Position numbers and translations under genes: made by a program
Shown: positions 40,680-48,073 of the stretch, one piece after another
Numbering within the stretch: the stretch's first letter is position 1
How the letters are laid out: each line of letters starts with the position of its first letter
Notes under the pieces: model-generated
What the model was told of the DNA's origin: nothing
The model's input: only the letters and a program-made list of their open reading frames with translations
The model's database searches: none
Source: Anaerolineales bacterium
Lineage (GTDB): Bacteria; Chloroflexota; Anaerolineae; Aggregatilineales; UBA2796
Direction of reading: 5' to 3'
DNA length: 64,000 bases
Assembly: GCA_015075625.1 (NCBI GenBank)
Contig: JABTTZ010000003.1
Location: forward strand, 372,001 to 436,000

Positions 40680-41828
40680 CTAATAACGTTTTACAATTGC
40701 CTTATAGGCGGTGGGCTGGCGGTACTGGAGGGTTTGGAATTCCTCCCGATAGCGACGCACCTCGTCAAGGTCAATACGGGCGATACAGTACCCCTCAGAG
40801 GCGCTGAGTGCCTTGCGTTCCGTGCTGCGGCGGACGGGTTCGCTCGTCTCGCTGTGGCGATCCAAGCCCAAGACCTTTGCCGGTTCAGAAGCTTTCTCGG
40901 CAGCGGTGTCGGTCTTTTCGACGGCTTTTGCCTCGTCTTTTTCCGCCTTTGGGGAGGTCTCCTCCTTTAGGGTGACGCCATCTTTTTTCGCTTCGTCCGC
41001 CTCTTTCGCCTTCTTATCTGCCTCGCGTTTCGCTTCCATTGCCGCTTCCAAAACCGCCTTCGATTCCTTCAGCGAGGCAATTTCTTTCTGCATGGCGTCG
41101 GCTTCGCGCTGCATCTCTTTGCGGCGGTCTGCTTCCACTTCTAAGGCGGCAAGGGCTTTCCCACGCGGGTTCACAATGAGACTTTCCCCGCCGAAGGTCA
41201 TCGTCACATCTTCCCCTACGCGGTTGGCGGCGGCGACGAACAGCGCGTTCTCGTAGGCACGGCTGCGGGCATAGGTCTTAAATTCATCAATTGCCGAGGC
41301 TTCCCAACTCGTCAGGCAGCAGATCAACTCTGCCCCTTCTAAGGCGAGGGTACGTGCCACTTCGGGATGTGCCAAATCCCACCCCAACATCAAGCCCACT
41401 TTGCCGATCTCGCGGGTGTCGAAAACGGGGATTTTGAATCCCTCCCGAAAGGACATCCGTTCCTCACCGCGCAGGTGGACTTTGTTGTACGTCCCGACCA
41501 ATTCCCCTTCCGGTCCAACGAGAACTGCCGTGTTGTAGAGGATGCTTTCGACCTTTTCTTTTGTCGCCAGACCGAAGGCGATGAAGATACCAATATCCGC
41601 CGCCCGCTGAGCAATCAGGTTGATCGCCGGACCCGGCACGCGCTGGGCAATCTCCGTGAACTGGACACCCAATTCATAGCCGCTGGTGGCAAGTTCGGGG
41701 AAAACAATCAGATCAACCTTCTGTTGAGCGGTGATCGTGGAGATGAAATCGGACATCTTCACGAGGTTGTTCTCGGTGCTGCCGACTTCGGGTTTCATCT
41801 GGACGGTAGCTACGGTTATCTCTCGCAT
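40680..41828 (-). CDS. Nitrilase-fold protein lacking the catalytic cysteine, with charged insert
   Basis: 382 residues. Residues 1-230 follow the carbon-nitrogen hydrolase fold: glutamate E45 in 'FPELATSGYE', lysine K116 in 'TYNKVHLRGEER', and 'VGLMLGWDLAHPEVAR' where active members read 'GxxICYDxxFPE'. The cysteine position is glycine (G149), so amidase chemistry should be lost. From ~233 to ~335 a Lys/Glu/Ala-rich coiled coil ('KEMQREADAMQKEIASLKES') interrupts the domain before the final 'GYCIARIDLDEVRRYREEF' strand-helix that ends the fold. It may act as a scaffold or binding protein. A TACAAT box at 41891-41896 precedes it. Confidence 0.82.
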   Translation of the reverse strand: MREITVATVQMKPEVGSTENNLVKMSDFISTITAQQKVDLIVFPELATSGYELGVQFTEIAQRVPGPAINLIAQRAADIGIFIAFGLATKEKVESILYNTAVLVGPEGELVGTYNKVHLRGEERMSFREGFKIPVFDTREIGKVGLMLGWDLAHPEVARTLALEGAELICCLTSWEASAIDEFKTYARSRAYENALFVAAANRVGEDVTMTFGGESLIVNPRGKALAALEVEADRRKEMQREADAMQKEIASLKESKAVLEAAMEAKREADKKAKEADEAKKDGVTLKEETSPKAEKDEAKAVEKTDTAAEKASEPAKVLGLDRHSETSEPVRRSTERKALSASEGYCIARIDLDEVRRYREEFQTLQYRQPTAYKAIVKRY

Positions 41829-41890
41829 TGAACGCTGAGTCCTTCGATCATCAGGTTATCGTTAAATTGCGAACGTCTGTTCACACCTTG

Positions 41891-41896
41891 ATTGTA
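41891..41896 (-). promoter_or_regulatory. -10 box for the nitrilase-like operon
   Basis: Minus strand TACAAT with a weak CTGCAA -35, 16 bases upstream; leader ~55 bases. It would drive nitrilase-like, M28 and glycosyltransferase genes. Confidence 0.4.
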
Positions 41897-41997
41897 CCAC
41901 ACATTCCGCATTTTGCAGTACCTTTTTGAGGGGAAAGCGCGTTATAGAGCGTTGTTTTTGTATAACCCTCTCAAACTTGCGATAATTAGAGTGGTGA

Positions 41998-42040
41998 TCC
42001 CGCCGCTAAAGTAGCCACCCCTTCGGGGCTTGGAAACCCC
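41998..42040. repeat. Repeat fragment shared with 9830-9886
   Basis: 'CCCGCCGCTAAAG' and 'CGGGGCTTGGAAA' match the interior of the element after the CobW gene. The gap 41829-42157 holds this, the inverted repeat copy next to it and the nitrilase promoter; no gene is seen. Confidence 0.5.
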
Positions 42041-42057
42041 CACCCCGTAGGGAATCG

Positions 42058-42133
42058 CGCCCCGTTTCCCCGCTTGCAGGGAAACGGGGCAGGGGGGATA
42101 GGGGTTCTGGGCGAAAAACGTCAACAGAACCTA
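42058..42133. repeat. Dispersed repeat, left half, inverted orientation
   Basis: Read on the minus strand it begins AGTAGGTTCTGTTGACG and continues 'CCAGAACCCCTATCCCCCCT', matching the left half of the copy at 38158. Includes a GTTTCCCCGCTTGCAGGGAAAC hairpin. It ends 25 bases before the GT4 gene. Confidence 0.65.
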
Positions 42134-42157
42134 CTCCGATTCGAGGTGAGGGTTAAG

Positions 42158-43246
42158 ATGCATATTGGAATCGTGACCTCGTGGGCAACTGACGTGATTG
42201 ACGGCAGTGGCACAGCTGTGTTTTTCAATAGTTTTCTTGGTGGGCTGCGCGAACAGGGCGTTCAGGTTGAGGTGATCGCCCCCAATTTTGACAGCACCGA
42301 TTACCTCACGGTGACGCTCCAACGCTTTTTATTCAATGCCGAACTACGCACCGACCCACGTCTTCGGGATATGGATGTGATCATTGGCTTTGATTATGAT
42401 GGCTACGCCCTTGACGCGGCAACGCGCCCGCCATTGATCGTCTCTGCCCACTGCCTGTACGCCGATGTCGTCCCCTGGGAGCGCGACCCGATACGGACCA
42501 TGGTCATGGCGCAAGGGTTCTACGACCAAGTAAACATGGAACGTGGCGACCATGTGACCGTTGCCAGCGCCTATGGAAAACAGCGCATCCAAGAATTATA
42601 CGGGATTCCAGCGGAAAAGATCACCGTGATCCCGCATGGCTTTCACCACCCCTCGTGGTTTCCCTATGCCGAAGGCGAATCTCACCAAGCAAACGATCAT
42701 CCGGTGATCCTTGCTGTGGGGAAGATGTTCCCTCGGAAGCGGATTGAACTTTTGTTGCGGGCAATTCCCATCTTGCAGATGGCGTACCCTGATGTTGAGG
42801 TGCGTATTGTCGGGAACGGCTTGGAGTGGGATTCCCTCCACGAACTGGCAGCGACCTTGAAGGTCGAAGAGAACCTGACCTGGCTTTCCCACCTCAGCGA
42901 TGATCGCGCCTTTGCCCGTGAGTGGCAAAGAGCGGATGTGTTCTGCCACCCTAGCAGCCAAGAGAGCTTTGGCTATGTCTATCTAGAAGCAATGGCGCTT
43001 GGCAAGCCCATTGTGGCGACGAACGCCAGTGCTGCCCCAGAGGTGGTGGGCGATGCTGGACTGCTTGTGCCGCCGGAAAACCCAGAGGCGTTGGCGGAGG
43101 GCATTCTAACCTTTTTGAACGATACCGCACTGCGGGAAACCTATGGGCAGCGCGGGAAAGAGCGCGTGCGGCGTTTTACAGAAAAGGCGATGATCGATGG
43201 CTATCTGGGGCTGCTGAATACGCTCACCCATGAGCCTATTGGATAG
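42158..43246 (+). CDS. GT4-family glycosyltransferase
   Basis: 362 residues from ATG 42158, with GAGGTGAGGG just upstream. GT-B fold: N-terminal acceptor domain ('HIGIVTSWATDVIDGSGTA'), then the GT4 nucleotide-sugar domain with 'ILAVGKMFPRKRIELLL', 'VRIVGNG', and 'VFCHPSSQESFGYVYLEAMALGKPIVA', whose E-x7-E pair is the family hallmark. It transfers a sugar from a nucleotide donor, probably to a lipid or envelope glycan. No neighbouring polysaccharide genes specify the product. A long hairpin follows. Confidence 0.9.
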   Translation: MHIGIVTSWATDVIDGSGTAVFFNSFLGGLREQGVQVEVIAPNFDSTDYLTVTLQRFLFNAELRTDPRLRDMDVIIGFDYDGYALDAATRPPLIVSAHCLYADVVPWERDPIRTMVMAQGFYDQVNMERGDHVTVASAYGKQRIQELYGIPAEKITVIPHGFHHPSWFPYAEGESHQANDHPVILAVGKMFPRKRIELLLRAIPILQMAYPDVEVRIVGNGLEWDSLHELAATLKVEENLTWLSHLSDDRAFAREWQRADVFCHPSSQESFGYVYLEAMALGKPIVATNASAAPEVVGDAGLLVPPENPEALAEGILTFLNDTALRETYGQRGKERVRRFTEKAMIDGYLGLLNTLTHEPIG

Positions 43247-43282
43247 CAGCGTCCTTCTCGTTCGATAAAAAGGCATTCCATA

Positions 43283-43322
43283 ACCTCACCCATTACCAAC
43301 CAGCGCATGTAAGGGGTGAGGT
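43283..43322 (+). terminator. Hairpin after the GT4 gene
   Basis: Perfect 9-bp arms ACCTCACCC/GGGTGAGGT with a 22-base loop, 37 bases after the stop codon. No T-run follows, so it may be a factor-dependent terminator or transcript end structure. Confidence 0.4.
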
Positions 43323-43381
43323 AAACCAGCATCAAAACCCCATAACTCAGCCCCGATCTTCCCCGAATCGTTCCCCCGATC

Positions 43382-43387
43382 TATAAT
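43382..43387 (+). promoter_or_regulatory. -10 box of the aminotransferase gene
   Basis: A perfect TATAAT, giving a leader of ~55 bases to ATG 43450. The -35 region (TTCCCC) is poor. Confidence 0.45.
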
Positions 43388-43449
43388 TTTGACATCATCG
43401 GCGCTAGAAATGACAAAAAATTTCTAAAAACGGACTTTGGAGGCTTTCC

Positions 43450-44799
43450 ATGGGGTTCACACCCGGCAAAAAATCACGCGCTATCTTGGATCGGGATCAG
43501 CAGGTTATCTCCCCCTCGTACACACGGGGCTATCCGTTCGTCATGGGGCGCGGGCGTGGCGCGGAGGTTTGGGACGCCGACGGGGAACGTTTTCTTGACT
43601 TCACCACCGGAATCGCCGTCACCGCCACTGGACACAGCCACCCATCGGTGGTCAAGGCAATTCAGGACCAGGCGGAGAAATTTCTCCACATGTCGGGGAC
43701 GGACTTTTATTACGAGACTCAGGTAGAGCTTGCCGAAAAACTGAGCGCCATTGCCCCCTTTGGCGGCGAACCGGCTATGGTGTTCTTTGGCAACAGCGGC
43801 ACCGAAGGGATTGAGGCGGCGCTGAAACTTGCCCGTTACCACACCAAACGCCCCCAATACATCACCTTTATGGGCGGCTTTCACGGGCGGACGATGGGCA
43901 GCCTTAGCCTGACCGGAAGTAAATACGTCCAGCGTAAGGGTTTTTTCCCCACGATGCCGGGCGTCACCCATATTCCCTTTGCCGATGCCTTCCGCCCTGT
44001 GTTGAATATGGAGGGATTCACGGATTATGGGGAGCGCGTTATTGACTATCTTGAAAATACGGTCTTTCGCACGATTGTCCCCGCCCAGGAAGTCGCTGCC
44101 GTTTTGGTGGAGTCCATTCAGGGCGAGGGCGGCTATGTTGTCCCCACGCCGGGTTTCTTCCCCGCCCTTCGTGCCTTGTGTGATAAGCACGGTATTTTAT
44201 TGATTATTGACGAAGTGCAGGCGGGCATTGGGCGGACGGGAAAATGGTGGGGCATTGAGCATTTCGATGTCCACCCCGACATCATCGTCAGCGCGAAGGG
44301 GCTTGCCAGCGGAATGCCGCTAGGGGCGATGATTGCCCGCAAAAGTGTCATGACCTGGACGCCCGGCGCTCATGCCAGCACCTTCGGGGGGAATCCGGTC
44401 TGTTGTGCGGCGGCGTTGGCAACCCTAAAACTGCTTGAGGAGGGGTTGATCGAAAGCGCCGCACAGATGGGCGATTACCTAATGGGGAAACTGACCGCGA
44501 TGCAGGCTCGCTTTCCCTTCATTGGGCAGGTGCGCGGCAAGGGGCTGATGATTGGCTTGGATTTCGTGACACAGCCCGGGATGACGACCCCAGATCGGGA
44601 TTGTCGTGATGCGGTGGTGGACGCCGCCTTCGAGGAACGCTTGCTGCTGCTAGGGGCAGGTCAGAGTGCGCTTCGGATCATCCCGCCGCTGAATATCAGC
44701 CGCGAACACGCCGACGAGGGGCTGGCGATCTTGGAGCGGGTGTTGACGCAGGTTGCCCACACCTACCATCCGCATCTCGTCCGCGAGTATGGGGCGTAG
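43450..44799 (+). CDS. Class III PLP aminotransferase (GabT-type)
   Basis: 449 residues, with GGAGG at 43439-43443 before the ATG. Fold type I omega-aminotransferase: 'DFTTGIAVTATGHSHP', 'FFGNSGTEGIEAALKLAR', 'MGGFHGRTMGSLSLTGS', 'IIDEVQAGIGRTGKWW' and the PLP lysine in 'IIVSAKGLASGMPLGA'. It moves the terminal amino group of substrates such as 4-aminobutyrate, ornithine or acetylornithine to 2-oxoglutarate. The short N-terminal extension and overall pattern fit the 'acetyl ornithine aminotransferase family' close to GabT. No arginine- or GABA-pathway neighbour decides the substrate. Confidence 0.9.
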   Translation: MGFTPGKKSRAILDRDQQVISPSYTRGYPFVMGRGRGAEVWDADGERFLDFTTGIAVTATGHSHPSVVKAIQDQAEKFLHMSGTDFYYETQVELAEKLSAIAPFGGEPAMVFFGNSGTEGIEAALKLARYHTKRPQYITFMGGFHGRTMGSLSLTGSKYVQRKGFFPTMPGVTHIPFADAFRPVLNMEGFTDYGERVIDYLENTVFRTIVPAQEVAAVLVESIQGEGGYVVPTPGFFPALRALCDKHGILLIIDEVQAGIGRTGKWWGIEHFDVHPDIIVSAKGLASGMPLGAMIARKSVMTWTPGAHASTFGGNPVCCAAALATLKLLEEGLIESAAQMGDYLMGKLTAMQARFPFIGQVRGKGLMIGLDFVTQPGMTTPDRDCRDAVVDAAFEERLLLLGAGQSALRIIPPLNISREHADEGLAILERVLTQVAHTYHPHLVREYGA

Positions 44800-44829
44800 G
44801 GTCCGCTGATTGCCGGTGATGCGTCGATG

Positions 44830-44913
44830 TGTAGGGACGCGCTGCGGCGCGTCCGTGATGTTCCCCTGTGGATAGATTGTCAGAAGGCGGACGCCCCAGG
44901 GGGCGTCCCTACA
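44830..44913. repeat. Inverted-repeat element after the aminotransferase
   Basis: Perfect 11-base terminal inverted repeats TGTAGGGACGC and GCGTCCCTACA enclose 62 bases that themselves contain GC-rich hairpins. Looks like a small non-autonomous palindromic element. A fragment (TGTAGGGACGC) also occurs near 264. Confidence 0.55.
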
Positions 44914-44936
44914 AAACCCCTACGACGAAAACCATC

Positions 44937-45722
44937 TTACCCCTCAAACCACCACGCCGGCTCACGCTCGCCATCGGAGGTTAAACCCCGCATTCCACTC
45001 CCATCGGCATAGATCAGATGGATAGAGTGAACGTCCTTCTCTACCCGCTCAAAGGCGAGGTAATTCCCGCCCGGTCCCCATGTGGGGTGGTGCGCATCAA
45101 CGCCCGCTGGCGTGATCTGTTGAAGGTCGCTCCCATCGGTGTTCATGGTCATGATCGCCCAGTGTTCGCCCCCTTCGAGAAAGCGCTCAAAGGCGATGCG
45201 CGTTCCATCGGGGCTGTAGCTTGGGGCGTGGTTGTATCGTCCGGCGCGGGTCAACTGTGCTACCGCTGTTGGGCAGTTCTGATCATCTAGGCATTTCAAA
45301 TCAACGGTGCAGATGTGTTTCTCGCCGTCGATCACGCCAACAAAGGCAATCTGCTGCTGATCGGGGTGACAGGCTGCCTGTATGGAGAGATTTCCCAACG
45401 GAAGAAACTGTATCTTGTCCGTCTCTAGGCTGTGGAGGTGGATACCCGTCCCCTGAATATCATAGAGCATCAGCCGCCCGCTCGGATGCCAAACGGGGAA
45501 GGCTGCCGGTTGATCGATGGGGCTGACGGGGCGGGAGCGCATGTCCTCCAAGCGCACCGCCATGATCACGCTGCTGGCATAGGCGACGAACGTCCCCTCA
45601 GGATGCCACGTTGGGCTGTGCATTTGCTGTGACCCGTCATCAATGACGGTAACACCCCCGCTTTCAATATCGAGGATATGGAGTACCCCGTTTTTCGTGT
45701 AGGCAAGTCTGCCAAGTGTCAT
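44937..45722 (-). CDS. TolB-like beta-propeller protein
   Basis: 261 residues, no signal peptide. Repeated PD40/WD40-like blades: 'SPTWHPEGTFVAYAS', 'FPVWHPSGRLMLYD', 'ACHPDQQQIAFVG', 'APSYSPDGTRIAFERF', 'HPTWGPGGNYLAFERV' and a final 'REPAWWFEG'. About five to six blades, so a small complete propeller is plausible. It starts 17 bases after the stop of the WXG100-hydrolase gene and is cotranscribed with it. Likely a protein- or ligand-binding partner; since it is cytoplasmic it could be an accessory or immunity protein, though nothing direct shows this. Confidence 0.82.
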   Translation of the reverse strand: MTLGRLAYTKNGVLHILDIESGGVTVIDDGSQQMHSPTWHPEGTFVAYASSVIMAVRLEDMRSRPVSPIDQPAAFPVWHPSGRLMLYDIQGTGIHLHSLETDKIQFLPLGNLSIQAACHPDQQQIAFVGVIDGEKHICTVDLKCLDDQNCPTAVAQLTRAGRYNHAPSYSPDGTRIAFERFLEGGEHWAIMTMNTDGSDLQQITPAGVDAHHPTWGPGGNYLAFERVEKDVHSIHLIYADGSGMRGLTSDGEREPAWWFEG

Positions 45723-45739
45723 AACGTGCTTTGTCCTCG

Positions 45740-46963
45740 TTAGCGCCGATCAAAGTTTCTGCCGAAGAAGTCCACGACGATAGGACGTATTTCGGGGGCG
45801 TCGTAGTTGTAGTGATTTGTGCCGGTGGGAATGGTGATCGTCTTGCCAAAGGGGAGGTTGATCACCTTTACGCTGTCTGTCCCTTGCATGTTATACGACT
45901 GCACGGGGAAATGTCCGGCGTTCAGTTTGCTGTGACCCGTCGCATCGCCATAGCCAAAGAATTCATGGACATTGAGCGCCTGATCGTTGGGGGTATAGGT
46001 TTGCCCCATCCGCTTGATCTCCGTCCCTAGCGAGCTATTGTAACGCCCACCGGGTTCAAAGAAATCGTTGTTGACGGCGGCTTGCACGGCAAGGTAATTA
46101 TCGACCTTCACATTGGCAGTGGCGACGCCCTCCATAAACATCCGGTTGCCCAAACTGTGGGCGACAACATTCACGCTGCTTTCGGGATGGAAGGTGTTGT
46201 ACTGTTCCAAAAGCTGTCCGAAGCGCTGCCCGGTGCTGATGGCGCTTGTGTTCGCCTCGGCATAGCCGGCGTCTTTGGCAAATTTGATACTGCTGGACGC
46301 CCAATCGACACCGACAATGACAGGACGCTGCTCTGGCGGCAAATGCCCATACTGCTTGGAGTACCAATCCGCCGCGTTGATGTACCCCGCCTTTGCTTCG
46401 GCATCGCTCACGTTGTAACCGTGCGCCATGAAAATCACCGGGCGTCCGCCTGTGTTCAACTCGCGGATGAACTTTTGGGCGTCAAAATTGGGGTTATCCA
46501 TATCGAGAAGATACAGCGGGACGGCGCCGTTTGTTACGGGCGGGAAGGCGCTGGTCACCTCACCCGGTTTGCGCGTGGGCGGGGCAGGCGCGTTGGGATT
46601 CGTCCCGCCGCTTGGTCCACCGCTGCCATTCGCCCCTGAACCCGTCCCATTTGCGCCGCCTTGCCCGCCGAAAAGCCGCCCGGCGTCATCCTCCGCCTCG
46701 TGAAAGACCTGAATGATCTTTCCCGTCGCCCCGCTCGCTTCCTGAAGGACATTATCAAGGCGGTAAAAACCGGGGAAGATAATTTCACGCATCTCGTTGA
46801 CAAAACGAGTAGCCCCTTCGCCCACCCAGCCTCCGGCGGCAAGGGCATCTACACACGACTGAACCGTTTTTGTTAAATTGCTGACCTCATTGGCGTGTTG
46901 TTGAAAGGTTTTAACGATTTTCGCCAATTCGTCGTACCGACTTTGAATAATCTGTGCTGTCAT
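45740..46963 (-). CDS. WXG100-like domain fused to an alpha/beta hydrolase
   Basis: 407 residues. Residues 1-95 form a two-helix WXG100/ESAT-6-like domain: repeated hydrophobic heptads with the turn 'GGWVGEGATRF' (W46-V-G48) at mid-point. A Gly/Asn/Ser-rich linker (100-130) follows. Residues ~145-400 are an alpha/beta-hydrolase with the oxyanion 'IFMAHGYN' and nucleophile elbow 'VVAHSLGN' (S270), as in lipase/DUF900-type enzymes; H337 or H395 could be the catalytic histidine. WXG100 domains target proteins to type VII secretion, so this could be a secreted lipase or toxin. No EssC/EccC ATPase is in the window. AAGGCGG precedes the ATG. Confidence 0.8.
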   Translation of the reverse strand: MTAQIIQSRYDELAKIVKTFQQHANEVSNLTKTVQSCVDALAAGGWVGEGATRFVNEMREIIFPGFYRLDNVLQEASGATGKIIQVFHEAEDDAGRLFGGQGGANGTGSGANGSGGPSGGTNPNAPAPPTRKPGEVTSAFPPVTNGAVPLYLLDMDNPNFDAQKFIRELNTGGRPVIFMAHGYNVSDAEAKAGYINAADWYSKQYGHLPPEQRPVIVGVDWASSSIKFAKDAGYAEANTSAISTGQRFGQLLEQYNTFHPESSVNVVAHSLGNRMFMEGVATANVKVDNYLAVQAAVNNDFFEPGGRYNSSLGTEIKRMGQTYTPNDQALNVHEFFGYGDATGHSKLNAGHFPVQSYNMQGTDSVKVINLPFGKTITIPTGTNHYNYDAPEIRPIVVDFFGRNFDRR

Positions 46964-47206
46964 AAAACCGCCTTCTCGCGTTGTTCACAACCCAACCTGA
47001 GATTGCTCAATCATGCCTCATCCGCATGATTGTGATGATCTTGTTATACTGTATCACAACAATGTTGAAATTTGCCTCCCACAGGGTGCATATTCAGGGC
47101 GTTTGGTGGGTGTGTTTTACAATTTCCAGACACCTTTGATCGGATTAGGCTACAATTACAAGCGGATCAAGCACGCTTAAATAACGTCCAACATTATGCT
47201 GCTGTC

Positions 47207-48073
47207 ATGATGAATCCTCCCGATCACGAAACGTATCGCGTCCTCGCCCACCGGTCCCTGATCCAACTCCGTGATTGGCGGGGGGGAGCGCCGCCCGTCG
47301 TCTTTCTGCACAGCATCACTGCAAATAGCTTATTAGCGCTCCGTTTGGGGGCGCTGCTCTCCCCTCGCTGGCGGGTGATCGCCCCTGATTTACGTGGGCG
47401 CGGTGGGAGCGATGCCCCGTTTGGCGAATACAGCCCGCAGGGGCATGTAAAGGATATGCTGGCGGTGCTGGACACCCTCGGTATCGAGACCTTCATCCTT
47501 GCCGGACATTCCTTCGGGGCAATGCTCAGCGTCCTCATCGCCGCGCACCACCCAGAGCGGGTGGCAAAAGTGATCCTTTTTGATGGGGGCGCATCGCCCG
47601 ATCCAACCGCTGCCCAAGCCCTGACGCTCTACTATGATTCGATTCCCTACCGCTACCCAGATAGCGATGCCTATGTGAATCGCTTCAAGGGATCACCCCT
47701 TTACCAACCCTGGACAGACGAATTGGAAGCACTTATCCGCAGCAACCTCACCCTTCAGCCAGATGGGACGTACATCCGCAGCATTGCCCGCTATGTTTTG
47801 GAGGCAGAGCGCAAACCGGAAAATCTGGTACAGTTGGCAGAACTAGACGCGCTGCACGCAAAGATTGCCTGTCCAGTCTTGATCGTTCGTGCGGGTATGG
47901 GGATGTTCAGCGTGGACGATCCGCTGCTGAGCGAGGATATCTTAGCCAAAATGGTCAAGGCATTTCCCAACGCCCGCGCCGTGACCATTCCTGATGCGGG
48001 GCATACTAGCCTGATGACAATTCCTAGCACCATCCGCGATCAGGCGTTGATCACATTTTTGGAGCGAGCATAA
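47207..48073 (+). CDS. Alpha/beta-hydrolase fold protein
   Basis: 288 residues from ATG 47207 (a second ATG follows at 47210); the frame is open from 47072 but a TACAAT box at 47150-47155 argues for the later start. Hydrolase marks: 'VVFLHSITANSLL', 'APDLRGRGGSD', nucleophile 'LAGHSFGAML', acid 'DPLLSED' region and 'DAGHTSLM' histidine. Esterase, epoxide hydrolase or haloperoxidase activities are all possible. Its stop overlaps the next start (TAATG), coupling it to a histidine kinase, which suggests a signalling role or simple coexpression. Confidence 0.85.
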   Translation: MMNPPDHETYRVLAHRSLIQLRDWRGGAPPVVFLHSITANSLLALRLGALLSPRWRVIAPDLRGRGGSDAPFGEYSPQGHVKDMLAVLDTLGIETFILAGHSFGAMLSVLIAAHHPERVAKVILFDGGASPDPTAAQALTLYYDSIPYRYPDSDAYVNRFKGSPLYQPWTDELEALIRSNLTLQPDGTYIRSIARYVLEAERKPENLVQLAELDALHAKIACPVLIVRAGMGMFSVDDPLLSEDILAKMVKAFPNARAVTIPDAGHTSLMTIPSTIRDQALITFLERA

